Below, piece by piece: positions 9,030 through 17,324 of a stretch of DNA of 17,324 nt (position 1 is the first letter of the stretch; each line of letters opens with the position of its first letter). The position numbers and the translations under genes are program-made. Source of the stretch: Conidiobolus incongruus B7586 (Eukaryota > Entomophthoromycota > Entomophthoromycetes > Entomophthorales > Conidiobolaceae). Location: positions 1 to 17,324 of the forward strand of contig JNEM01013746.1 of the NCBI GenBank assembly GCA_000697335.1, written 5' to 3'. The notes under the pieces are model-generated. The model worked only from the letters and a program-made list of their open reading frames with translations. It made no database searches and had not been told where the DNA came from.

Positions 9030-10289
9030 ATAATAATTTTTTTATTATAGGGTCATACATCTATCTATTAGTTTTATATGAAAAAAATATTATAGATATT
9101 AATTCTTCAAATGAGTTAGGAGAGAAATTTAATATATTTTAGAACCAGGAACAAACTTTAAGGAGTTTACTTTTTCAAATCTACTCATTTCCATATGTGA
9201 TGTTTAATATTATTATTTTATACACATGAATTAACAAATATTCATAACACATGATCAAATTTATATAGAAATATATATGAATTTATATTTAATCAGATTA
9301 AAATTTAAAATGATATTTTAAATCCATTCAATATAACTATAATACACCCATTTCCAAGATATATTAGGACTTGTTATTGTATTAAATTTAGAATATGATT
9401 TTCAAAGAAATTGAATATCATTTTTATAAGGATAAATTTAATGATATTGAGTAACTATCTGTAAAATAAATACATTTCATCTGTAAAAATTATTATGTAA
9501 ATCAATTTTATTTGGATTAGTAGATTATTTACATTTATTTGATTGAATACTATACCTACTTGAATAATGTTATACATGATTTAAGTATATGGATTTGATT
9601 TTCGAATATTGAATTATTAATATTATTTAGTTGAAATCATTTGATGAAATACATTAATTATATTCATAATTAATATTTTTGAGAGAGCTGTCCCAAAATA
9701 TTTTAAATATAATAATATCACACACCAAAACTTTATTTAATTAATATATATTTAGAAAAAAAATGAATCCATGATTAATTTTTTACAAATACAATTAATA
9801 TATTGACCTAGTGACAAAATAAATAACAAAATGATGAGAATAGTTGTTTTAATATTAATTAATAATGATATTAAGTTATTTTTTCAATATCATTATTCAT
9901 ATTAAAAATGATATTTGGATAATATGAATATTCAAATTCCTACTGCTGAATATCTATAATAATAATTTAATACAAATTTATTATGAACAATAATCAAAGT
10001 TATATACATAAAATGAACTATTATAAATTTAAAGTGTTTCAAAATCGTTATAAATTTCATTATTTTTATAAAACTTTAGTAAAGATTTATATTAAAATAC
10101 TGCTAGTAAACATAGTAATATACTATATCATATAATTCCATTAAAGAATCGTAATATAAATTTAACAATTTATTATCGAAATATAGCTCAATATTTCTTC
10201 CCTTTTCATTTATAAAATGAGTAATATTTCGAACAATTTGTAATCCGAACTTGTGTAATTGTACATATTGTTAGTTGAATGTTGATAAT
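9030..10289. other. AT-rich spacer, no gene seen
   Basis: About 1.2 kb without a believable coding frame, RNA gene or repeat family that I can recognise. Confidence 0.6.
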
Positions 10290-10619
10290 ATGAAAGGGAG
10301 TGGCTTGCTTGTGATTTGTTTGGTGGTTTAGGCTAAGGCGATTTATTTGGGTCTAATAGGCTTCACAGAAGACTGGAGGTAATGATGAAAATGTGTCCCT
10401 ACAATGTTCCTTTTAAAGACCATTCGTGGGCCATAGATCGTACAAAAATGTGTAATAGATTTTCAGAAGAATGAGACCTTGTAGCGGTATGTTGAGTTTT
10501 CCAGTGTTGTATCTCTATAAGGTAATAAGTTCCCAAAAGAAGTTGGTCGAGAGGATTACTATATAAGCAACCACAATTCTATTAGATTTTCTAAAAATTC
10601 CACTTTTACAATATTATAA
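10290..10619 (+). pseudogene. Fossil of a small secreted protein gene, unknown family
   Basis: An island of raised GC where one frame of 110 codons, from ATG 10290 to a TAA at 10617, has coding-like composition but is interrupted by seven stops at five places. It opens with a typical signal peptide (MKGSGLLVICLVV, a stop, then AKA) and continues with stretches such as AIYLGLIGFTEDW, KCVPTMFLLKTIRG, VIDFQKNETL and FPKEVGREDYYISN. Almost every internal stop is TAG, TAA or TGA in a place where CAG, CAA or CGA would fit, so single C-to-T changes on the sense strand explain them. There is a GTAATG after codon 29 that could be an old splice donor. I do not recognise the family. Minus-strand frames over the same stretch look like shadows but cannot be fully excluded. 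Confidence 0.4.
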
Positions 10620-10753
10620 TTGATATCTTATTTTACAATATAGTTAATAATATTTATAATTTTTTGAGTTAGATATGAAAGTAGTTCTATTGGCTACTAA
10701 ATTGATTAAAGAATATATTAAATTACCTAATTAAGAATTATATTTTGGTGTAA

Positions 10754-11093
10754 AAATGATATTATCACGAGCCAGGTGACTCCCTTCTACCCAAGTATTC
10801 TTACATCAACCTAATGTTAAAGTTATTTCTCCCTCGCATACCATCTGCTCCTGCTTATCTTTTAATTCGTCGATAATGCAAACCACCGGAGAACCTCATG
10901 AATCACCTTGCCCAGCTCACTTTATATAAAACCCGGAATTAGAGATATCCTAAACAAGGAAGAGTTCGATCTGGGTCCTCCCAGCTATTTGACTGAAACC
11001 AATAAACCCCCTATCTCCCTAACATTTTCCTGGAATTCCTCGGATCTCTTTCTTTAAAATACTCTGGGCACAGCCTTCCCAAGACGTGTTAAT
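10754..11093 (-). pseudogene. Possible serine protease fossil (GDS-GSP motif), family uncertain
   Basis: This is another GC-raised island. On the minus strand one frame of about 113 codons holds five stops but otherwise Gly-, Cys- and Trp-bearing sequence: SWEGCAQSILKKEIRGIPGKC, GFIGFSQIAGRTQIELFLV, then at 10907-10887 GQGDS, a TGA, GSP and VVC. GDSGGP or GDSGSP is the nucleophile motif of S1 and related serine proteases. Here it is split by one extra, stop, codon. Downstream CEGEITLTLG followed by C faintly resembles the GIVSWG...C region of trypsins. The plus-strand frame over the same DNA also stays fairly open, so the strand is not certain. The island is clearly different from its flanks; the protease label is an inference from one strong short motif. 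Confidence 0.33.
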
Positions 11094-11094
11094 A

Positions 11095-13142
11095 TTATAT
11101 TAAGTTATATCCAAGAATTTTGGTTTGATATATGTAAGTAATGAATGTCGTTTAACGAAAAACCGAGTAGAATTATTTATTCACCTAACATCATATCATA
11201 ACAATATTAAAAATATACTCGATTTTGAAAATATTCATCAGAATATATTAGATCAAAATTGAAATTATTATGATGCAAAAAAAATAATATTTACGATGAA
11301 GAATTTTAATAATATTAAAACTCCACAATTAAAAAAATTTAAATGGAAGAGATTATTGGTAAATTAAGAATAGTTATGTATTATCAGTTTAGTTAGTATA
11401 ATAAAGTTTTATAGCATACTGATTGCCTCTAAATATCATATAAGAACCAAATAAATATTAATATCTTTCCTCAAATTAATTTGATTTCTATATTAACAAA
11501 AACCTTGCGAAAAATTATTAAAGTATTCAAAAACAAGAAAATCAATAAATTATTCAATTATTAAAAATTGAAATACAAAATATTAAATAATAATGTATTA
11601 AACAATATCATTAATATTAAATATCTATAATCAGTTGTACAAATTCAAATTAATAAAAATTTTGTAAAAAAATTGATATAAAATTATTATTTTCTACATA
11701 GAATGTTCTGTCTAAAAAGTTAAAATTCTAATAAAGATTACTCTAAAACCAAATTAAAAAATTGAAATTATATAATTAGAATTTTGAAAATAATATTATT
11801 ATTTAATATATATATATGAAATAATTTGAAGTTGATTTAAGAAGTAATATATGAGCTTTGGGCTGTTTAGAAGGTGTAACTATCAATTGAAATATTTGAA
11901 ATTTGGTGTTTAAAAAGTACTTTTTCTGTTTAAGATATTAAAATTAGTTTAATAAAATAATATTCCAATTAACTTAAAAAGTAATATGTGAAATCATTTG
12001 CCTTGTAAAGTCAGTAAAAAGTAACTAATCGGTATTATTTTTACCTTATTATCCTCATAGATCAACATACAATATAATTTTCGCTCTGATTATTAATTCA
12101 ATTGATTTACTATAATTAAGAATATCAAAATTAAAATAATTTTCAAAAACTCCTAATATAGTATCAATTGCGTACTCGGTATTAAATTACTAAATAATGG
12201 AATCTGAAACTTATGATTGCTAAATAGGGAATCTGGTAATTTCTGAGGTTACTCAAAGTTTAATAAATTCTCTCACTTATCCAATTGAATTTGTCAAAAA
12301 ATTGATAACTCGTTTGGACTTGATTGATACTAACATTGACCAATTACCATTGCTGTTCATTATATTATTTTGATTTGGTGTTAAAATGAGAATATTTTGA
12401 AGGTCGATAAAATTTAGATTGTTGGATAATGCCCAACAAATTTGATAAGTTTTTTTACAATGGTAAATATATATATATATACATATATATATATATGAAA
12501 ATTATTTAATTATTAATTCTAAGTTTTTTAATATTAATCAAATATTAGATTTCATTTTATCAAAATTACTATTTCAAATTTAAAATAAGCAAAAATTTAG
12601 ATAAATTATTTACTAATTTGTAATCTTTCAATTCATTTGTTTCAAATTTAGAATAAATAAAATTTGAATAGGAAATCAATTGCCTAAAAAGGAAAATATG
12701 ATAAGATTTGAAACCAATTAAAGAGATGAGAATAATATGGACATATGATTTGATGATGACAAATAATATAAATATAATGATTGGGGAGATATGGTGATTA
12801 ATAAAAAACCCAATCTTCTCGTTGTTCTAATATTAGTCAACTTTTATTCCAATTGCCATTTTTAATAACTTTACGAGTATATTCTTTACCTGAAATTCAC
12901 CAATAATTAAGATTATTATTATCGATTGCAGATTCAATATTCTATATATTTAATTTTAGTGCATATTGTGTCAAATATTTAAATAACGAGTTCAAGTGTG
13001 CTAATTAACTAATTCAGATTCTAAATTGAAAGGCTTATATTATTATTCAAAATTTGCTAAGTTTTAAGGTTTAATTAAATACTTAGTACAACTACGCATA
13101 CCAATTTTAATTCAGACTTATTATAATACTTATCTTTTTGCC
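11095..13142. other. AT-rich spacer and upstream region of the Cue2-like gene
   Basis: No gene that I can support. A plus-strand frame near 12223-12372 stays open for about 48 codons (SLINSLTYPIEFVKKLITRL among them) without a start or any known motif. An interrupted (AT)n tract lies at 12467-12496. Composition becomes slightly less extreme from about 12780, which may mark the promoter and 5' untranslated region of the gene at 13143; no clear core promoter element stands out. Confidence 0.5.
12467..12496. repeat. (AT)n microsatellite with one C interruption
   Basis: A 30-bp AT dinucleotide tract broken once by a C at 12482. Confidence 0.85.
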
Positions 13143-15635
13143 ATGGCTGTTATCGACCAACTCAAGGTATGATATCTTTATTTTCATAATGGGGATTTGA
13201 TTTGATATTTAAATAACTAATCCGAAACTAATTTTGTTTCAGAATTCTGATTATTTTTATAACTTGTTTACCTTTAAAATACTTATTCCATTAATTACAT
13301 TATTAAATTTACTTCTTTCTACATTTACAGCATCTCTGCTATAATATATATTTCACCAATTATTATAACATTCTAAAGCTTGATTAACTAATAGTAATTT
13401 TTCATTTTAGTTACTATTTACTCCCCAATTAACGGAAGCACAAATTTTAACAGTTTATCACAGGGTCAATTTTGACCTCGAGGAGGCGGTTCTTCAATTG
13501 AGTTTACAACTCGATCAAATGGAGTTAACAGGCGGTAATAATAACAATATTCCATCTGCTAAAAAGGACCGAGGACCCTTAACCAAACTTGATTCAGGTG
13601 AGTTTTCTAACATTTCCAGTGTTATATACATTGGCCAAATTGGTTTAGGGGAGGTTGCCTTTTGATGTAGGGTATTGGGCATGAGGTTTACTGTAATATT
13701 ATTTTTCATGGGTTTTTTATGATATTAGTTTGTTGAGTACTGGTAAAATTCAAATTATTTTGTGTTTGAGATATTTAATATTCTATGCTTTGAGTTTATT
13801 TTCAATTATCTTAATCTAATTAGCAAGTGTACTTGCTATTTAAAGTAAAATATTAAGTTAAAATTACCGCTTATAGTTAATAATTTTCAGCCTATAATAC
13901 TTTATTAAATAATATTAATATTTGAATTACCTCTCAAACTGCTTGTATACTATCTTATCAAACTCTTTAAAGTCATAAAATTAGTATTAATTTACTATTA
14001 ACTATTACTAGTATTAATCAAATACTCCAAAAATCCTCCAAAGCCATTCCTTCCCCCTACCAACCACCATCACCGCAACTATATGTCATTCATACAAACC
14101 ACCTATTTAAACGACAGTCCACGCTAACTATTCTTTATTTAGATCAATGTAAAAAGGATTTAGATCTTCTCCAAGGCATGTTTACCCAGAAAGCTATCAA
14201 AGAACTTCAACAATTGTACAATAAATTCAAAGGAAACGTTGATGAGGTGGTTCAATATGTATTAAGCCAGCCTCAAGCTCAAAATCCCACTCCCACCAAA
14301 AAAGCAAATACCAAGCAAGGAAAGAAAGCCAATCAAACTAAAGTTAATAATACCACGCCAAAAGCAACCACTACTACTACCACCACAGCTAAATTCACCA
14401 AACAAACTAAGAATGGATCTAAGAACAGCAAGCATAAGACAACTGTTAACAGCAGCACAACTGTGCCTGAGACAGTCACTCTTGATCCAGCCGCATATCC
14501 TATTTTCGCATGTACTAAACCCGAAAAACCTGTTAAGAAGAAGACAAGCAGCAAATTTAACTGGGATAGACAATGCTATCTCCAATGGAGCAATGCACAA
14601 TGGGAGGAATTTAACAACACGTTAAATCAAGTCAAATCCATTTTTTCAAATTTATCTAACTTTACCATGATTCATAGCTTCCTCAAGAACAATGGTGACT
14701 TGAACGAAACGTTAGAATGCTGCTGTCAGACCCTTGATTATATTCAAAAGGAGGGTATTTCTGATACAGATCACGCTTACAACATCGAATTAGAAGCCAA
14801 TTGTGATAGTCTCTTAGACATGTTCCCAACATTTACTCGCTTCCAACTAGTTTTAATATTGATCATCTGCCAAAATAATATGGATGCAGCCCTTCAGAGT
14901 TTATTGGACATGCAATACATTATCCAAAGCAACTTGGCAATGCCCTCCCAATCCACCTCCTCCAAGAAAAAGCCCACATTTGTTCCTGCCCCTGACTTAC
15001 TCAAGGCGAAATTCAACCACGATGGCAATATTCTTGACTTGCAGGTGAACGAATCATCGCACCATGCACTCAACGAAGATGCAATACTATCGCTGCGTCA
15101 TTCTAGTAGAGAGCCGTTGGACGATCCGGATATTTACAGAGAACGCGCTCAGGACTATTACGAAAAGCGCAATAATCTGTACGAAAAAGCGGTAAATCGT
15201 CACAAGAACCGCAACAAGCGCAACAATCACGCGGGTGTCGCATTCTATTATGCTGAGGAGGGGCGTGAACTGGAACGAAAAGCTCAATTCCAAAATGAAC
15301 TCGCTTTTAAATCTCTTATCAATGAAAAACTCGCGAACCGCACGGACCCTTACGAAATTGATTTGCACGGGTTCCGCGTCCAGGAAGCTATTGACTTTGC
15401 CATGGAACAAGTGTCCATCTGGTACATTCGCGATATGAAACGTGTTGAATCTGGCCGTTGCCGCAAACTCCATCCTCTCACTTTCGTCACTGGCAAAGGT
15501 ATCCATAATGCTGACGGCAAGAGTCGTCTCATGCCTGCACTCGTCAGAAAGTTGCGTGAAGAGGGTTGGAAAGTCGAGCCTAATAATGGTTACTTTCGAG
15601 TTTTGGGCACTGATGACGCTCCTTGCAAGAGCTAG
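13143..15635 (+). CDS. CUE2: Cue2-like no-go-decay endonuclease (CUE, CUE, UBA-like, DUF1771, Smr)
   Basis: Three exons, 13143-13166, 13411-13597 and 14143-15635, join in frame to 567 codons. The start is chosen for its GCCATGG context. Exons 1-2 complete a CUE/UBA-like domain (about 5-42, VNFDLEEAVLQLSLQ). A second CUE domain (about 74-113, LLQGMFTQKAIKELQQL) spans the exon 3 start. A basic Lys/Thr/Asn linker follows with seven Thr at 146-152. Two more UBA/CUE-like bundles are visible at about 233-271 and 287-329 (SLLDMFPTF). DUF1771 covers about 400-465 (YRERAQDYYEKRNNLYEKA). The Smr domain covers about 474-559, with D477-L-H479-G480, T520-G-K-G523 and GYFRVLG. In the yeast Cue2 family, CUE domains bind ubiquitinated collided ribosomes and the Smr domain cuts the mRNA during no-go decay; the DxH motif is part of the active site. 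All these key residues are present, so the protein should be active in the cytosol. Architecture and order match Cue2 and animal NONU-1/N4BP2-type proteins; no kinase domain is present, which favours Cue2. Confidence 0.88.
13167..13410 (+). other. Intron 1 of the Cue2-like gene
   Basis: Donor GTATGA after AAG, acceptor TTTTAG at 13410, branch-like TTAACTAA ending about 19 bp before the acceptor; phase 0; 244 bp. It also contains a second strong acceptor: TAACTAA at 13214-13220 followed by GTTTCAG ending at 13242. Using that site would make a 76-bp intron, but the retained 168 bp runs into a stop after 34 codons. Confidence 0.75.
13598..14142 (+). other. Intron 2 of the Cue2-like gene
   Basis: Donor GTGAGT after CAG, acceptor TTTAG at 14142 and a classic CTAAC branch point at 14124-14128. 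It is phase 1, so the split codon G/AT gives Asp71 and the frame continues exactly into the long exon. At 545 bp it is long. Its last 100 bp or so (14030-14122) are strikingly C-rich and G-poor, unlike the rest of the intron. Confidence 0.8.
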
Positions 15636-15742
15636 CTAATATTCCCTCATTTGGTTCTTAGTGGTTTATCATTTGGATGTTGTTATTATTTGCTCTATCA
15701 CTTGATTATCTTTTTTCATTTGCTATGGTATTTCCTTATCCC

Positions 15743-15748
15743 AATAAA
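15743..15748 (+). promoter_or_regulatory. Polyadenylation signal of the Cue2-like gene
   Basis: AATAAA 108 bp after the TAG stop, followed by a T-rich stretch (TTATTATTATTATAG). Position and context fit; the motif alone is weak evidence in AT-rich DNA. Confidence 0.5.
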
Positions 15749-17179
15749 TTATGTTATTATTATTATAGTAAAAATAATGTCCTAGGGTCGGCTATTTAAT
15801 ATACATACCATTTAGCCCATTCATTGTCATATTATTGGTTTTATTGAATTTGATAATGTCACAACCAAGAAATTGATTTAGTAGGTGTTAAGAATCTTAG
15901 AACTTGGCAAAGGTTCAAACTATCTCATGATAATTCATTACCAAGCAATAATTTATTCATATAACTAGCTATGGCTTTTAATGGTGTACTATATTTGTAT
16001 CTAGTTCAATTTAATATTATATTATCAACGATTTCATATTGATATTGGTTATTCATAGTCATATATTCATCAATATTCAATATTTTCTAAGTATCAGTGT
16101 ATCAAAATATCCAATAATAAAAAATAGCCAATATATTGAAAAAATAAGAAGACAATGATATAAAATTGACCTTATTTTCCCAAAATAAGATAATACGATT
16201 GACAAATTTTATTTACATTGAAAAGAACGATGATATTTTAATTTTATAGAATATAATCATCAAATACATAAATCATAAATGAAAATTTCAATGGGACTAT
16301 ATTTTTCATTGGATTTCTAGAATAATCTATCCATTTCAATTTTCAAATTGGATCTGATTAATTTATCCACACTGTCAATTTGAGTTAAGTAATATTGTAT
16401 TTTGAATATTAAATATAAATTTTAACATAATATAAGCAAATTAAAGATAATAATGAATTTGAATCATTAAGAGACAATAAAATGAAATCAAAATTAAATC
16501 TATATTCTTAAAAAATTCTAGTCATTTATTTAACCTTTTCAAAGAATATGATTTTATTTTGATTTAATATCAAAATTTCAAAAAAAATCATTCTAATTAT
16601 ATTTAATAAAATATAATGGTAATAAGTCTATAATAATTGAAATAGATCAATTATTAAATAATATGATATATGTTTATTCTATAAAATCGTTTTTAAAAAT
16701 ATTTAAATTAAGTGAAATTTAGTCAATTTACTTTTAATCAGAATTTTGCAAACTGATATTTAAATTTAATCATATTGAAAAATATTCATATATTATCAGA
16801 ATTTTATGAAAGATAAATATATATTGTTTTCTTTTGACTTAGTTATAATTTCTTGAACTAATCAATTTTAATATATAACAAATTATTATCACAAATCTTT
16901 TTTAAAAAATATATACACTGAATAATTTAATTAATTTATTGAAATATTTTTTAGCTTTTGTTATAAATAGTATAATTAATAAAATTTACAGATATATACT
17001 TTGAAAGTAATAAAATAAATGGTTTAGTTTAATATATTATAAGTATTTTTGATTAATAGTTTTATCTATAAATCAAATTATTTTGAAACACTAATAATTG
17101 ATATTTAATTAATAATTCAAGGTTCTTTTATTAAATTTTAATTTATATTAATTTGAAAAATAAAACATATTTTTTAATT

Positions 17180-17219
17180 TTTGATTTTTCAAATATATTG
17201 CTAGTTTTGAAAAATCAAA
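17180..17219. repeat. Perfect 14-bp inverted repeat with 12-base loop
   Basis: TTTGATTTTTCAAA at 17180-17193 and its exact reverse complement TTTGAAAAATCAAA at 17206-17219. It could form a hairpin in DNA or RNA. No gene ends here, so no terminator role is supported. Confidence 0.7.
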
Positions 17220-17221
17220 TA

Positions 17222-17248
17222 TATATAGAATATATAGAATATATAGAA
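17222..17248. repeat. Tandem repeat, three 9-bp units
   Basis: TATATAGAA repeated three times without change, directly after the 14-bp inverted repeat. Confidence 0.85.
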
Positions 17249-17324
17249 GAGTTAATATTTTTGAAATATATATATATTTTATAGTTATTTTTTATTAAAA
17301 TATATTTAATTTAAAGTTTAAGTT

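Larger units (their letters stand above)
15780..17324. other. AT-rich spacer, no gene seen
   Basis: No believable open frame, RNA gene or transposon end. Composition is moderately mixed to about 16000 and then strongly AT-rich. It holds the small inverted repeat and 9-bp tandem repeat listed separately. Confidence 0.6.

Noticed and set aside
12421-12455. GTTGG...CCAAC stem followed by T-run, resembling a bacterial terminator
   Set aside because: Only five base pairs, in eukaryotic DNA, and no gene ends there.
13243-13265. Mini-exon between two introns in place of one 244-bp intron
   Set aside because: The only downstream GT is a poor donor (GTTTAC), and the 23-bp exon would shift the frame and end the protein at once.
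13515-13709. Minus-strand frame across exon 2 and intron 2
   Set aside because: It is antisense to a well-supported spliced gene and lacks any motif.
14178-14178. Met at 14178 as the main start of the Cue2-like protein
   Set aside because: This would cut the second CUE domain in half (LDLLQG lies just upstream in frame) and lose the first. Exons 1-2 join in frame with canonical splice sites.
15087-15506. 139-codon minus-strand frame inside the Smr region
   Set aside because: Antisense shadow of the DUF1771-Smr coding sequence, which carries conserved motifs.
1-17324. CRISPR arrays, tRNA or rRNA genes, bacterial operons
   Set aside because: No regular spaced repeats, no cloverleaf-like A/B box pairs or rRNA-like segments found by eye. 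Introns and gene content are eukaryotic.

Overview
The window is about 17.3 kb of very AT-rich eukaryotic nuclear DNA. The GT-AG introns, CTAAC/TAACTAA-type branch points, a Kozak-like start and a Cue2-type protein point to a fungus. I infer an AT-rich early-diverging lineage, possibly Entomophthorales or a relative, but the sequence alone does not prove this. Most of the window is low-complexity AT-rich spacer with a few compact islands of genes and gene remains.

Layout. Positions 1-568 hold the 3' half of a mariner DNA transposon that runs off the left edge. Positions 1874-2290 (minus) encode an intact small secreted protein that resembles a one-domain beta/gamma-crystallin and carries a Tyr/Pro-rich tail. 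A decayed serine-protease-like gene starts near 4288 (plus). Positions 7038-7485 (minus) hold a broken paralogue of the secreted protein. Both family members share a 38-bp upstream block containing two AAGGGTT boxes. A second, end-to-end mariner copy (7709-9027, minus) sits about 50 bp upstream of the broken paralogue's block. Two further islands of higher GC look like gene fossils: 10290-10619 (plus, secreted protein) and 10754-11093 (minus, possible serine protease). The best gene is 13143-15635 (plus), a three-exon Cue2-like endonuclease of 567 residues with CUE-like domains, DUF1771 and a Smr domain. The remaining 1.6 kb on the right is AT-rich, with a polyadenylation signal and small repeats but no gene.

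How the parts fit. The Cue2-like gene is a housekeeping ribosome-rescue gene. The rest reads as an accessory region of secreted-protein genes, many decayed, interleaved with transposons. The most notable signal is mutational. The two mariner copies align over 568 bp without gaps, and by my hand count 29 of 30 differences are transitions. The stops in the 10290-10619 fossil are nearly all one C-to-T step from Gln or Arg codons. Together this suggests a RIP-like or cytosine-deamination process acting on repeats and on duplicated genes.
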